Positions 43,942 to 55,275 of a DNA stretch of 64,000 nt are shown here, piece by piece. The position numbers and the translations under genes were made by a program. Position 1 is the stretch's first letter, and each line of letters starts with the position of its first letter. Below the pieces are notes generated by a model. It was not told the DNA's origin. It saw only the letters and a list, made by a program, of their open reading frames with translations, and ran no database searches. Source of the stretch: Saposhnikovia divaricata (lineage: Eukaryota > Streptophyta > Magnoliopsida > Apiales > Apiaceae); NCBI GenBank assembly GCA_036435485.1, contig CM071595.1:6314001-6378000 (forward strand), given 5' to 3'.

Positions 43942-45408
43942 ATGTCTTCTACTCTATCACTCCGTAGCATACTTGATGCGAACAAATTGACTGGTCCCAA
44001 TTATGCTGATTGGCTTCGAAACCTGAGAATCGTTCTCAGGGCTGAGAAGAAGGATTATGTGCTTGACTCGCCTTTACCTGTACCTCCTTCTGATGATGCA
44101 CTTTTCCATGAACGAGAAGTGTATAATGAATGGTTAGATGCTGCTAATGTTGCTCAATGTGTCATGCTAGCATCCATGACACCTGAGTTACAGAAGCAAC
44201 ATGAGAAAATGGATGCTCCAACCATTCTGATACATCTACAGGAGCTTTATGATGTACAAGGGAGAACCGCTCGATATGATATATCGAAAGAGCTATTCCA
44301 ATGTAGAATGGCTGAAGGGTCGTCTGTGAATGACCATGTGCTTAAGATGATCAATCTAATTGAGCATCTAGGGCAGTTAGGTTTTGTCATGGATGGGGAG
44401 TTATGCCAAGATTTAGTCTTGCAGTCACTCCCAGATTCGTTCTCGCAGTTCGTTATGAACTTTCACATGAACAAGCTGGATGCCAGCTTAGCTGAGCTCC
44501 ACAACATGCTGAAAACTGTTGAGGCGAATTTTCCCTCCAAAAGGGGTTCTGTTCTTATGATCGGTGCCAGTACCTCTACTAAGAGGAAGAGGAACTGGAA
44601 GCCGAAGAATAAGAAAAAGGGTGAGAATAAGCCTGTTCCACCAAAGGCTGACCCGAAAAGCAAAGCAGTTTGCTTCCACTGTAACAAGGTGGGACACTGG
44701 AAGAGGAACTGCAAGGTTTACCTTGCAGAGTTAAAGAATAAGAAGGGCAATGAGATTACCGCTTCAGATTCAGGTATGTTCATGATTGAACTAAATATGT
44801 CTTTAAGTCAGATTTCTACTTGGGTATTGGATACTGCTTGTGGGTCTCATATTTGCAATTCGTTGCAGGGACTAAAGCAAAGTAGACCTCTGGGGGAAGA
44901 TGAAGTGATTCTATTGATGGGCAATGGAGCAAGAGTTGCTGCTGCAGCTGTAGGATCATTTCCTTTGCATATGCCTACGGGCAAAACTATCGTGTTGAAT
45001 AAATGTTATTATGTACCATCTATTGTAAGAAATATTGTTTCTATTCCTGTACTTAATTCGGATGGTTTTACATTTATTGTTGAGAATAATAAATGTTTAA
45101 TTAAGAGAAATAATATTACTTATGGATACGGTACATTACATAATGGTTTGTATATATGTGACTTAGAACATAATTTGTTTCAAATTGAACAACCTAATAA
45201 TAAAAGAAAAAGAGATAATAAAAATCCAACTTATTTATGGCACTGCAGACTAGGTCATATTAGTGAGAACAGACTTCGCACATTACATAAGGATAAGTTA
45301 CTAGAACATTTTGATTTTGAATCATATCCTACATGCGAGTCTTGTCTCATGGGTAAAATGACTAATCTCCATTTACTGGACATGGAGAGAGAGCTGCGGG
45401 GTTGTTAG
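43942..45408 (+). CDS. Copia gag, protease and pre-integrase region
   Basis: The ATG at 43942 opens Gag (ILDANKLTGPNYADWLRNLR). The zinc knuckle CFHCNKVGHWKRNC lies at about residues 243-256, the aspartic protease motif LDTACGSHI at about 294-302, and the GAG-pre-integrase motif LWHCRLGHISENRL with CESCLMGKM near the C-terminus. After CLMGKMT the frame goes astray and stops at 45408. The integrase continues one frame over from about 45366. One missing base in a short A run explains this. Gag and Pol normally come from one long frame in this superfamily. Confidence 0.92.
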   Translation: MSSTLSLRSILDANKLTGPNYADWLRNLRIVLRAEKKDYVLDSPLPVPPSDDALFHEREVYNEWLDAANVAQCVMLASMTPELQKQHEKMDAPTILIHLQELYDVQGRTARYDISKELFQCRMAEGSSVNDHVLKMINLIEHLGQLGFVMDGELCQDLVLQSLPDSFSQFVMNFHMNKLDASLAELHNMLKTVEANFPSKRGSVLMIGASTSTKRKRNWKPKNKKKGENKPVPPKADPKSKAVCFHCNKVGHWKRNCKVYLAELKNKKGNEITASDSGMFMIELNMSLSQISTWVLDTACGSHICNSLQGLKQSRPLGEDEVILLMGNGARVAAAAVGSFPLHMPTGKTIVLNKCYYVPSIVRNIVSIPVLNSDGFTFIVENNKCLIKRNNITYGYGTLHNGLYICDLEHNLFQIEQPNNKRKRDNKNPTYLWHCRLGHISENRLRTLHKDKLLEHFDFESYPTCESCLMGKMTNLHLLDMERELRGC

Positions 45409-46454
45409 ACTTGGTACACACAGATGTATGTGGACCAATGTCAACAAGTGCTAGAGGAGGATTTTCATACTTCATTACTTTTACGGATGATCGATCCAGG
45501 TTAGGATATGTATATCTTATGAAATACAAATCCGAAGCTTTTGAAAAGTTCAAGGAATATAGAAATGAAGTAGAAAAACAAACCGCACGTAGTATAAAAG
45601 TTCTTCGATCAGATCGAGGAGGTGAGTACTTAAGCGGAGAGTTTTTAGGTTATCTTAAAGAAAATGGTATAGTTTCTCAATGGACCCCTCCTTATACTCC
45701 ACAATTAAATGGAGTATCTGAGAGAAGGAATCGTACTCTATTAGATATGGTGAGGTCCATGATGAGCTTTACTGATCTTCCAGTATCACTATGGGGTTAT
45801 GCTTTAGAGACGTTAGCGTATTTACTGAACAAGGTGCCTTCTAAATCGGTTCTCACGACCCCACATGAGATGTGGAGTAGGAAGAAACCAGGTCTTAAAC
45901 ATGTTAAGGTTTGGGGGTGTCCAGCTTATGTCAAGAAAGTTGAACATGATAAGTTGGAACCTAGATCCGTGAAATGCAGTTTTGTGGGATATCCTAAAGA
46001 AGGTCATGGATATTATTTCTATGATCCTTCTGATCAAAGGATATTTGTTTCTAGACACGCACACTTCTTAGAGGAACAGTTCCTCCTTGATAGAAACAGT
46101 GGGAGAAATATTGAACTTGATGAAGTTCAAGAACCACAAAATGCAACGATTAGAGAAGAAGTACCTGTTCAGAAAGAACAACCTTCTGTAGAACAACCTT
46201 TACGTAAGTCAGAGAGAGTGTCCCGCCCAATCGAAAGATATTACGGGCTTGTCATTGAAAATGATGATGATTTGTCATTTGTTAATGATGAGGACCCTAT
46301 GACTTATGAAGAGGCTGTGAGTTGTAAGGACTCAGAGAAATGGCAGGATGCCATGAAATCCGAAATGGACTCGATGTATATAAACCAAGTGTGGACTTTG
46401 GTTGAGGCACCTGAAGGAGTTAAACCCATTGGGTGCAAATGGATATACAAATGA
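45402..46454 (+). CDS. Copia integrase and start of RT
   Basis: The integrase core shows LDLVHTDVCGPM, KVLRSDRGGEYLSGEF and LNGVSERRNRTLLDMVRSMM, which carry the D, D and E residues. A C-terminal region with GCPAYVKK and FVGYPKEGHGYYFYDP follows, then an acidic linker and the first RT motifs (AMKSEMDSMYINQVWTLVE, KWIYK). A TGA at 46452-46454 stops the frame inside RT, and the RT continues in the same frame directly after it. The apparent start at 45402 is an artefact of the upstream frameshift. Confidence 0.92.
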   Translation: MLDLVHTDVCGPMSTSARGGFSYFITFTDDRSRLGYVYLMKYKSEAFEKFKEYRNEVEKQTARSIKVLRSDRGGEYLSGEFLGYLKENGIVSQWTPPYTPQLNGVSERRNRTLLDMVRSMMSFTDLPVSLWGYALETLAYLLNKVPSKSVLTTPHEMWSRKKPGLKHVKVWGCPAYVKKVEHDKLEPRSVKCSFVGYPKEGHGYYFYDPSDQRIFVSRHAHFLEEQFLLDRNSGRNIELDEVQEPQNATIREEVPVQKEQPSVEQPLRKSERVSRPIERYYGLVIENDDDLSFVNDEDPMTYEEAVSCKDSEKWQDAMKSEMDSMYINQVWTLVEAPEGVKPIGCKWIYK

Positions 46455-47870
46455 AAGTTAGGAGCAGATGGCCAGGTGGAGACCTATAAGGCCAGGCTTG
46501 TGGCAAAAGGATTCAAACAAAGACAAGGGATTGACTTTGATGAAACCTTTTCGCCTGTAGCCTTGCTCAAATCCATTAGGATTTTGCTTACGATTGCAGC
46601 CTACTATGATTACGAGATCTGGCAAATGGACGTAAAGACGGCCTTCCTCAATGGGAAACTTGAAGAGGAAGTGTATATGACACAGCCAGAGGGTTTTGTT
46701 TCCAATGGAAACGAAAATCTAATATGTAGACTGTTGCGAACCATATATGGTTTGAAGCAAGCTTCTCGAAGATGGAACATCCGTTTTGATAAGACAATCA
46801 AAGAGTTTGATTTTATCAAAAACTTAGATGAACCATGTGTTTACAAGAAGGTTAGTGGGAGCGCGGTAACAGTTCTTATATTGTATGTGGATGACATACT
46901 TATAATAGGAAATGATATACCGATGTTACAATCAGTCAAGGTCTGGCTATCAAAGAACTTCACTATGAAGGACTTGGGAGAGGCATCCTATATTTTAGGG
47001 ATGAAGATCTATAGAGATAGATCTAATCGAACGATTGGCCTATCCCAAGGTACATACATCGATAAAGTGCTAAAACGGTTTAGCATGGAGAACTCGAAAA
47101 GAGGTCTCATTCCTATTAGTCATGGGATTACTCTTTCCGAGAAGATGTCTCCAAAGACATATGAGGAAAGGGTGCGCATGAGTAGGATTCCTTATGCCTC
47201 GGCAATAGGATCCATCATGTATGCGATGTTATGTACTAGAGCTGATGTTGCTCATTCACTTAGTGTGACGAGCAGATATCAGTCTAACCCAGGTGAAGAA
47301 CACTGGAAAGCAGTGAAGAACATATTGAAGTACTTGAGAAGGACTAAAGATGTTTTTCTTGTTTTTGGTGGATCTGAATTGAAAATTGAGGGTTATACTG
47401 ACTCTAGTTTTCAATCAGAAGGCGATGGTAGCAGATCCCAGTCAGGGTATGTATTTACTCTAAATGGGGGAGCGATTAGTTGGAAGAGTTCCAAACAGCC
47501 TACAACGGCTGACTCCACAGCGGAAGCGGAATATATAGCTGCATGTGAAGCTGCAAAGGAAGCTGTCTGGATGAGGAAATTTGTTTCTGATTTGGGAGTA
47601 GTTCCTAGCATTGAGGATCCTATAGTGTTGTATTGTGATAACAACGCTGCGATAGCTCAAGCTAAGGAACCAAGATCCCATAAGAATTCCAAACACGTGT
47701 TGCGGCGCTTTCATCTGATTCGAGAGATCATAGAAAGAGGGGATGTCAACATCGTAAGAATTGACACACATAACAACATAGCGGACCCATTTACTAAGGC
47801 ATTGTCTCAGGCTCACTTTGATCGACATAGAGATAAGATGGGTATAAGATACCAGAGTGATTGGCTTTAG
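46455..47870 (+). CDS. Copia reverse transcriptase and RNase H
   Basis: RT motifs: YKARLVAKGFKQRQGIDFDE, WQMDVKTAFLNGKLEEEVYM and the catalytic LYVDDILIIGND. RNase H: GYTDSSFQSEGDGSRS, ADSTAEAEYIAACEAAKEA, YCDNNAAIAQAKEPRSHKNS and a terminal ADPFTKAL. All catalytic acidic residues appear to be present. The reading frame is in phase with 45402-46454, separated by one TGA. Confidence 0.93.
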   Translation, partial: KLGADGQVETYKARLVAKGFKQRQGIDFDETFSPVALLKSIRILLTIAAYYDYEIWQMDVKTAFLNGKLEEEVYMTQPEGFVSNGNENLICRLLRTIYGLKQASRRWNIRFDKTIKEFDFIKNLDEPCVYKKVSGSAVTVLILYVDDILIIGNDIPMLQSVKVWLSKNFTMKDLGEASYILGMKIYRDRSNRTIGLSQGTYIDKVLKRFSMENSKRGLIPISHGITLSEKMSPKTYEERVRMSRIPYASAIGSIMYAMLCTRADVAHSLSVTSRYQSNPGEEHWKAVKNILKYLRRTKDVFLVFGGSELKIEGYTDSSFQSEGDGSRSQSGYVFTLNGGAISWKSSKQPTTADSTAEAEYIAACEAAKEAVWMRKFVSDLGVVPSIEDPIVLYCDNNAAIAQAKEPRSHKNSKHVLRRFHLIREIIERGDVNIVRIDTHNNIADPFTKALSQAHFDRHRDKMGIRYQSDWL

Positions 47871-47871
47871 T

Positions 47872-47884
47872 ACAAGTGGGAGTT
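47872..47884 (+). promoter_or_regulatory. Copia polypurine tract
   Basis: ACAAGTGGGAGTT directly precedes the 3' LTR. It primes plus-strand synthesis. Confidence 0.8.
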
Positions 47885-49581
47885 TGATAGTATTTTGTCC
47901 TAAACCCAATCATGTGTGATGGGTTAGGAAATACTTTCATGTAATCTTATTTGATTTTATTTATATTAATAAAAGACTTGTTGTTTTTATTACGGGCTTT
48001 ATCTATTTAAAGTGTTTAAATAAGAAGTTCCATAGTTTAGAGTAAAGCTTCTATAATTATAATGAGATTATAATAATGAGATCTAGAAGATGATAACACT
48101 AAACTTAAATAGTTCCCGATCGTAGGATAACTAATTGGGAGTTAGTCAATCCGTAAAGATCGGTACATACTATGCTTGCTTCCTCGGAAGGATGTCTGTT
48201 CTCATAGACATTCGTGTGATGACACTATAGCTAGTATGTAGGTGCTTATTGGAGAATAAGTTCACTGAACGTGACTTGATCAAATGAACGACTAATGGAG
48301 TTTACTCACGTGTTAATAGTTGTTCATAAGTTGATGGTGGTACAAGTGTCCTTAGACTTGAGACCATTAAAGTAATCTTATATACAATGAACTATGTTTT
48401 GGTTTAGTTCTAAGTCCTCAAGGGACAATCATTAGTTCTATTCCGGGTATAGGAATTTGTATATGAAGATAGTTAACGATCGATAAAGAATCTACCCCTT
48501 TCAGTAAAAGAAAGTGAATATCCTATGATGTTCTTACTATGTTAGTTCTGGAATCTCTGGCCAGAGTAATTGAAGTTAGAAAGAGTTTCTAATTCAAATG
48601 AACTAGACATAATGTATAAGAAATTATATGATTAAATTAAATAGGCTTGACACGCGATCCATGCCTTGTATTTAATCGGGATATTGTCGGATAGAAGGAA
48701 TTGATTGTACGGTAACCATTTGCTGAATAGGTTTTATATATTCTAAACAATGAATTCATATTATCCGGATAGTAGCGATATATTCAAAAGTATCACTCAC
48801 GATGTAGAATAAATATTAATTACTTATGTAATTATATTTAACGAATTAATTAGTAATTCGTATAAGTAATAATAAATAGTTTATTATTATTTATTTCTAC
48901 TACCGACTTAATATTGAACCTAAAGGGTCACACCATAAAAAGGTTAAATATTTATAGATGATGAGAATAATTAATAATGGCTATGAATTATTTATTTATT
49001 GAATAAATAATTAATTAGCAATTATTTATAATTTATTAAATGAGATTTAATAGATTATAAATAAATTAAGAAAAGTTCTTAATAATTATTAATTTCAAAA
49101 TTTAGTTTGAGAAATTAAATTTTATGAGAGAATTATTTTCAGAATGGGATTAATAATTAAAAGAGTTTTAATTATTAAATGATTATTTAATTAGATAAAG
49201 TAAAGACTTTATTTCTTTAAATATCAAACATATCCAAGAGTTGGAGTATATCACAAACACATAACACAAAAACATCCCAGGAGGTTTAGAAGATCATGGA
49301 GAGCTTTTGAAGTTCATCAAAATCATTCCAAATCATTTAATTAATTTTCTCAATTGTTCTTAATCTACTATATGATATTTGATCTTTGTGGATACCATTA
49401 GAGCACTCCACACTTGAGGGGTGATTGCTGGAAATCATAGACACATTCATAACAATCCCAGGAAAGCTATCAAGGTATTTTTCTTGTGTTCATACAATTT
49501 TTAAATCTATATACATGATTAATTAGGTTTTTATGCAAGTAAATGTGATTTACACTTCCGCTTCGATCATAAATTCCTTCA
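47885..49581 (+). repeat. 3' LTR of Copia element
   Basis: 1,697 bp, matching 40552-42248 with about 13 substitutions by eye. It is followed by TTACC. Confidence 0.96.
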
Positions 49582-49818
49582 TTACCATGTCTGCAACTTC
49601 TGGCTTTGTATTTTTACTAAACTGAATGCTTGACTTCTGGAAATTAATCTGTTGACCAGACGCTTTCTCATAAGTCCTCAAGCAAATTTTAATACTTTGT
49701 GCTTCCTCCATAGTAGCTCGAAAGAACAAATAGCTGTCGTCTGCAAAGAAAAGGTGTGTAACCACCGGAGCTCTGTTTGCTATTTTACAGCCATGAATTA
49801 AGCCTCTAGCTTGGTTTC
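49582..49818 (-). pseudogene. LINE ORF2 fragment: RT catalytic region
   Basis: The minus strand reads GLIHGCKIANRAPVVTHLFF then ADDSYLFFRATMEEAQSI. The ADD box is the catalytic centre of LINE reverse transcriptase. It is open to 49818, where a SIRE-like LTR starts, and on the other side it joins 40546 in frame across the Copia element. The N-terminal RT and the endonuclease would lie beyond the window. Confidence 0.9.
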
Positions 49819-50353
49819 TGTTAGGTCCGATAAGATTGTAGAAGGGGGGGTTGAATACAATCTATACCATTTTCTCGAAATTTATTCGTTAAACAATTTT
49901 CACTTAAACGAATATTTTGTGCGGAATAATATAACACAAATTTCAAGTTGAATATAACAATATATTAACTTGATGGGTGTTACAATTTCAGTACAGATTA
50001 ATTATCAAGTTGATAAAAACTAATTAGAAAATTCGACATGAACTTTTCTAATTTACTTAATAAAAAACAAGATAAGAACTAGGAAACTTAATTCGCTAGT
50101 AGTACAAGAATCACAAATAACCAAGTTCCACCGGATAAAATATTACAAAGGAGATGAACTTGATTTTCTAGGAATTATTTTGTTCTTGCTTGAGAGAGAG
50201 AGAAATGGAGGCTGCTGTATTTTCTGGATGAAATGTTATGTGCGTGTGTATCTTCTGGCTGCTGTCTTCTGTCTTTTAAATCACACCAATCTGATTCCAT
50301 AGTCATACTGCCTTGTTTTTATTGATATGACAATCTGTTATACATAATATAAC

Positions 50354-52604
50354 TGTAATAACCCTAACTTTAGAAAGGCTACAGTGCCCAAATGAATAGT
50401 GATCTTGAGGAATCCAGGGAAATGGTGTGTAGGTACTCTATATTAGAGATGGAAAATGAACAAACAGAAACCATATTAGTGATATACTATGAAAATAAGT
50501 GACTCGAAATGACGATGGATTTCAGAAATTCCTTAATTATGATTTTGAGCTCGAACGAACTTCTATATTTTGGATAATAAGGAGTATAGAAATATTAAAG
50601 GAATTATATATTGAGGGATTAGTGAATTTAGATTAAACCAAGGGATTATTAAGTTAAGAGAATACCAAAGGAAATTGGATTCGTAAATGATTTCGAAAAC
50701 CACTGAGATAATGAGGTATACTCGAAACGAACCACGATTAGACGAGTATAGAAACCAAGCAACCAAGATTTGTAATCTAACAAGGATGCATACCACATTA
50801 TGATTATCCAAGATTAGTAGCATAATACTTAGAAAAAAAACAAGAAATGAGAATATTAGGTCATCTTAATGACACCATTAGTGATGTCACACTCCACTAA
50901 CTCAAATTAAGGGTAAATTAGTCAAATTGCATAGGAAAATATCAACCAAAGCTTCCAAGACAATCTAGAATACAAGATTAAGCAAGATAATTATCAAGAA
51001 ACACAAAAATCTCTCTCCCCCATCCATACTACTACATTCGGCCAAAGAGGAAAAAAAAGGAGAAAAAGAAAGAAAATATTTCAAAACCCTAGCTCTCTTC
51101 AATATTAAATCAAGGGATAAATCATGGGTGTTCTTGGAGGTTAGGAAGGATCATATACAAAGTTTCATAGCAAACCAACATCATTTACCAAGGTAATAAA
51201 ATCATTCAAGTTACTAGAAAAGATGATGAATAGTGTTTTCAAGTGTTAACCTTGTTTTAATGGTTCCTTTAGTTGATTCAAGCTAATTCAAGGTGGTTTA
51301 AGGATTACCCAAGGCTTGTTAAGTGTTGTTAGAGCTTCAAGTAGGTATAACTACTCTTGCCCTCTTTGTATTTATGGTGGAAATTAAGTTGGTTAGTAGT
51401 TAAGTGGTGTTAATGTTTAGTTTATAATGAGTATGTGTTATAAATGGTTTGTTTTGATGTGGAAATTGTGTTGTGGACTTGTAACCATGGCTGGTAAAGA
51501 AGACCACATGGTGTAGGTGATGATTATTGTGTTTGATAATTGATTTGGAGGAGTTGGATTTATGGAAAGTATGAAAATATAGCCGTTATAATGCCCGATT
51601 TTTGTTAGGAAGAAATCTGCCCTGTTTTGTGACCCCTTCATCCGTACGATTCCCTACTGCCTAGGTTACCAATTGACCATGTAATGATAGAGCTTAGTTC
51701 ATAGATCGTTTTGATATAAGGTACGTTAAAATCTGATGAACGGTTTAGGAGAAAAGTTAGTTTTAGGGAAAGCAGTTCAGAAACCGAGAAAACGTAGTTT
51801 TGTCAACTTTGAAGCAATGACTACCATACTTAAACATTTTTAAAAATTATGAAACTTTGGGATAGTGTAGTAAGGTAGTCAAAGAGTTGTTACCAGTTGA
51901 CCTTGTGGTAAAATTCGAAATCCATATTTTCTGAGAATTTTTACAGTTAAGTGTGATCGTTAGGGGAAATGGTGAAAACCCCTGAAACTTCGATTAAGGT
52001 TTTAAATGGTTAAGTTCTTGAACCTTTGGGGTAATAGGAATACGTTAAACATATATTAAAGTTTCAAAGGTAATGTTATACAAGAGTGTAGTGAGTAAGA
52101 GAAGTGGTATTCTAACGACAGTCCTTTTGTGTTTATAGAAACTCCGAAAGAGGGACGAGCCATACCGTCAGGATACCGAAACCGAGGCAAGATTTCTTCT
52201 ATCCCTACTTGTAAACTACTTATCTTCACAAAGAAACTTGATTTCATGGAATATATATGTGATGCTATTATTACTATATTGTGAAGAAATTGTCTTCCTT
52301 GAGTATTGATATTGGAAAGAAAGATATACGAATATGGATATCAGTATGAGATGGATATGTATAGAGATGATTATGCATGATGTGAACATGCCTTATGATT
52401 AAGAGAATGGTATCAGTTGTTATCTAGAGTTATATGGTTTATAATGCTATATTTAAAATGTTCTTTTTGAATATCGGTGGTTTAATAAATATTATTTGAT
52501 TATCATCCATTACTCTTAAAACAGACAGAATATTTTATGAATATAAAAGTATATTTGATTCCTGAATATGAAAGAGATGTCTGGATCATAATAAAAGCAT
52601 TATG

Positions 52605-52662
<58 letters not shown>

Positions 52663-53774
52663 TATAGAAGTAATGTGCGAGAATGGGAATGATATGAGTG
52701 AATGATATGTGGAAATGAAAGCGAGAAAATGGAAATGTGGAATGATATTTAAAAAGGGAATAATGATGTGATAAAAAAAAGGGGGATTGCAACAGACTTG
52801 CGTAAGTGGCTGTGTCAGGGCTGTGTGCGACACAGTCCAGCATTTATTTTTTTTTATTTCAGCACGAAGATGCCAAGGGAGGATGTTAGCAGGTGGCCTT
52901 CCTCCAGGGATGATCCTCATTCCTTCTACCGGTAATAAAAAGAGAGCAGGTACGATTAGGCGACTGATCATCGTCCTAACGTATCAGGCGACAGCAGATA
53001 TCCCCAATGTTTTTGAAAAGAAAGTGTAGACAATGGTTACAGATGAAGAAAAACTGATATTATATTATGTCAGATTTCTATACTGAAAACAGAATAATGA
53101 TATGAGATGATGGAATTACGGTTACAGATGAAGAAAAACTGATATTATATTAATTTAGATTTCTTTCTTATAATAGTGAGTGGATGATGTATTATTAAAT
53201 AAGAGCTTTATTCTTCCTTAAGGATTTTAATTGTTTTCTCCTATTATATACTCATATACATATATGTATACCTGTTCACATTTTTAATTCTAGTTTACAG
53301 TATTATCTTGCTGAGCTATTATAGCTCACTCTTGCTACTTATGTATATAGCAGCTAGGTCCCATGCCGATACTACGTACGTACCACACCCCGCAAGAGGG
53401 TAAGGGAAAGGCGACCTTTTGAGCGAGTGTTGGCGACCATCCCCGAGGTAGTAACAAGCGAAGGGGCTTAGTAAATTTATGTAAATTAAGTGTGTAAGTT
53501 TGTAATAAACTTTAGTTGTTGAAGTGCTTCCTGTAGAAGCTTTGTTCAACAATGTACTTAGTAAATTCTGGGCTTGTAATAACTGTTAACTTTAAACTTT
53601 TAAATATTGTGGATGTTGTTCTATGAGCATATGACTGGTGTGTGTGTGTGTGTATTGGTGTGGGGTCAATTGCATAAGTATTAAGAAAAAAAAAAGACTA
53701 AAGAGATATTGATATTGATCGGAAATTGGACCGTGATGACCTGGATCCTTGACCCCGGATCTAGGGGCGTCACA
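50354..53774 (+). mobile_element. Solo LTR of a long-LTR Ty3 element
   Basis: 3,421 bp, TGTAATAACCCTAAC ... CTAGGGGCGTCACA, with exact 5-bp TSD ATAAC (50349-50353, 53775-53779). No primer site, polypurine tract or coding domains are inside, so it is a single LTR left by recombination between two LTRs. A length above 3 kb fits the Tekay or Retand lineages. A GCTGAGC...GCTCACTCTTGCTA motif (53312-53337) is shared with the relic at 17650-19901. It contains a (TA)n run at about 52605-52660. Confidence 0.9.
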
Positions 53775-54489
53775 ATAACAATCGGTATAACTATCAACTA
53801 AAAGAAATATGACTGTCCTTATCAATATAACTTTCGGTATGACAATCAGTTGAACTAGATATGACAATCCAATAATTATATCCTTGGATATAACTTTCGG
53901 TATGACTTAACATTTCTAAACTGGTTGTAGACAAATTGAGCCATGCTGCTTTGTTAAGACCACATGCAGGATACCAGGGTGAGAGACACGCGAGCCTGTA
54001 TTCTGTTCTTTGTCCATGCGCGTGAGCAACACGCGCTCTGCAGGTGAGTAGAGCCTTGCCGACAGCCTCATGACAGGTAAACAACACATGCAACTATTTT
54101 TCTTTTTGTTTAATACTTTTGTTTACAACAGTTACGCATGCATGCATGTTTTTTTATTTATTTTGTTTAGTATCTCCTTTTGATTATGCATGCATGCATG
54201 TTTACTTTGTATTACTTTCTTTACTATGTTTATTAACAACACAAACTGACCTGCTAGCAATTGTAGAAAACGGGGCCTATTTTGTTTTACTTGAATGGGG
54301 CTCCGTAGAAATGCTTTTTAACCCGCATAGTTTCTAATCTTTAATTAATAAATATTAATTTAATTCAACAATTATAAAAATAAATATCTAATATTATTAG
54401 ATATTTATAAATATAATTTTCTCATTAAATAAAATATTTATTAATATAAATAAATCCTGAAGCTCTAATATGCGGTTACCTGAGCGTCT

Positions 54490-54748
54490 GAAACCGGACT
54501 CCTTTTGCTTGACAAAAAATATATTAATTCCAACCGGGATTCCAGCTTCAAGAATATATCACTTTCCATTTTCTTGTGATAATTCTATTTTCTCATAACC
54601 CGTCCAGGTGTAAGTTACGGTCTCTTGAGGATGTGAAACCAGACTCCTTTTCTTCAACAGAAAATACAACAATTCAAACCGGGATTTCAGCATTAAGAAT
54701 ATATCACTTCGAATTTCTTTGTGATAATTCTTTTTCCTCGTAGCCGAT
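54490..54748. repeat. Diverged direct repeat in SIRE LTR
   Basis: Two units about 145 bp apart share GAAACCRGACTCCTTTT, AACCGGGATTYCAGC and AAGAATATATCACTT, followed by TTGTGATAATTCT. Confidence 0.85.
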
Positions 54749-55263
54749 CCACTTGATAGTAAAATCCTTGTGGTTAATTAATTTAGCACTTCTCTTGCTT
54801 GCACAATGATTTTCTCTCATACCAGTCTTGATAGCTTGAACCACTGAAGTTAATGATGAACAACCACTGTTTAATGTTGACACTCGATGTACTGTCTGGT
54901 TCATGAGTGACTAACCGCAATGACTGTTCTTCATATATTGACTTTAAAATCAGGTTCCTTTTCTTTTCTTTTTCTTCTCTCTCCTTTAATTCTTCTGTAC
55001 TGTCTCTATCACTGTTGAAATCTCTGTCACTTTATATGAATCTACTTCTTTAACGAATACTTCACCGAGGCTTGATCAGATGTCTGAACTTCTTTCAATG
55101 TAGTAATTCTTCAAGTCTGTAGATTGACCTTGATCTTTTTCTTCTGACAGATAATACAATCTGAGATTCCTTGTGACAGTCTATATACTATTTACTATTA
55201 CAATCTTGTTTAAGTTGAGTTGTATCCTCGAAATACAAATAGGCTACATCATATGCCTTTCAA

Positions 55264-55275
55264 TCTCCCCCTATT
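55264..55275 (-). promoter_or_regulatory. SIRE polypurine tract
   Basis: On the minus strand AAATAGGGGGAGATTG directly precedes the LTR start (TGAAAGGCATATG). Confidence 0.75.

Larger units (their letters stand above)
40552..49581 (+). mobile_element. Copia retrotransposon, complete with long LTRs
   Basis: 9,030 bp with two 1,697-bp LTRs, TSD TTACC (40547-40551, 49582-49586), tRNA-Met primer site, an unusually structured leader of about 1.7 kb, and gag-pol. By eye about 13 differences separate the LTRs (0.8%), so insertion is recent. It interrupts a LINE on the opposite strand. Two lesions break pol: a one-base loss near 45365 and a TGA at 46452. The domain order PR-INT-RT-RNase H defines Copia. 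Long LTRs would fit Angela- or Bianca-like lineages, but I cannot assign one. Confidence 0.96.
49819..55262 (-). repeat. 3' LTR of SIRE-like element, split by a solo LTR
   Basis: In plus-strand terms it starts TGTTAGGTCCGATAAG (49819) and ends TATGCCTTTCA (55262), giving TG...CA on the minus strand. Without the nested insertion (3,421 bp plus a 5-bp TSD) it is about 2,018 bp. It contains a diverged direct repeat (about 54490-54604 and 54635-54748). Confidence 0.8.

Noticed and set aside
47460..47909. 149-codon minus-strand frame
   Set aside because: Antisense to the Copia RNase H domain, without its own motifs.
52586..52971. Minus-strand frames with Ile-Tyr runs
   Set aside because: They read through a (TA)n tract and non-coding LTR DNA of the solo LTR.
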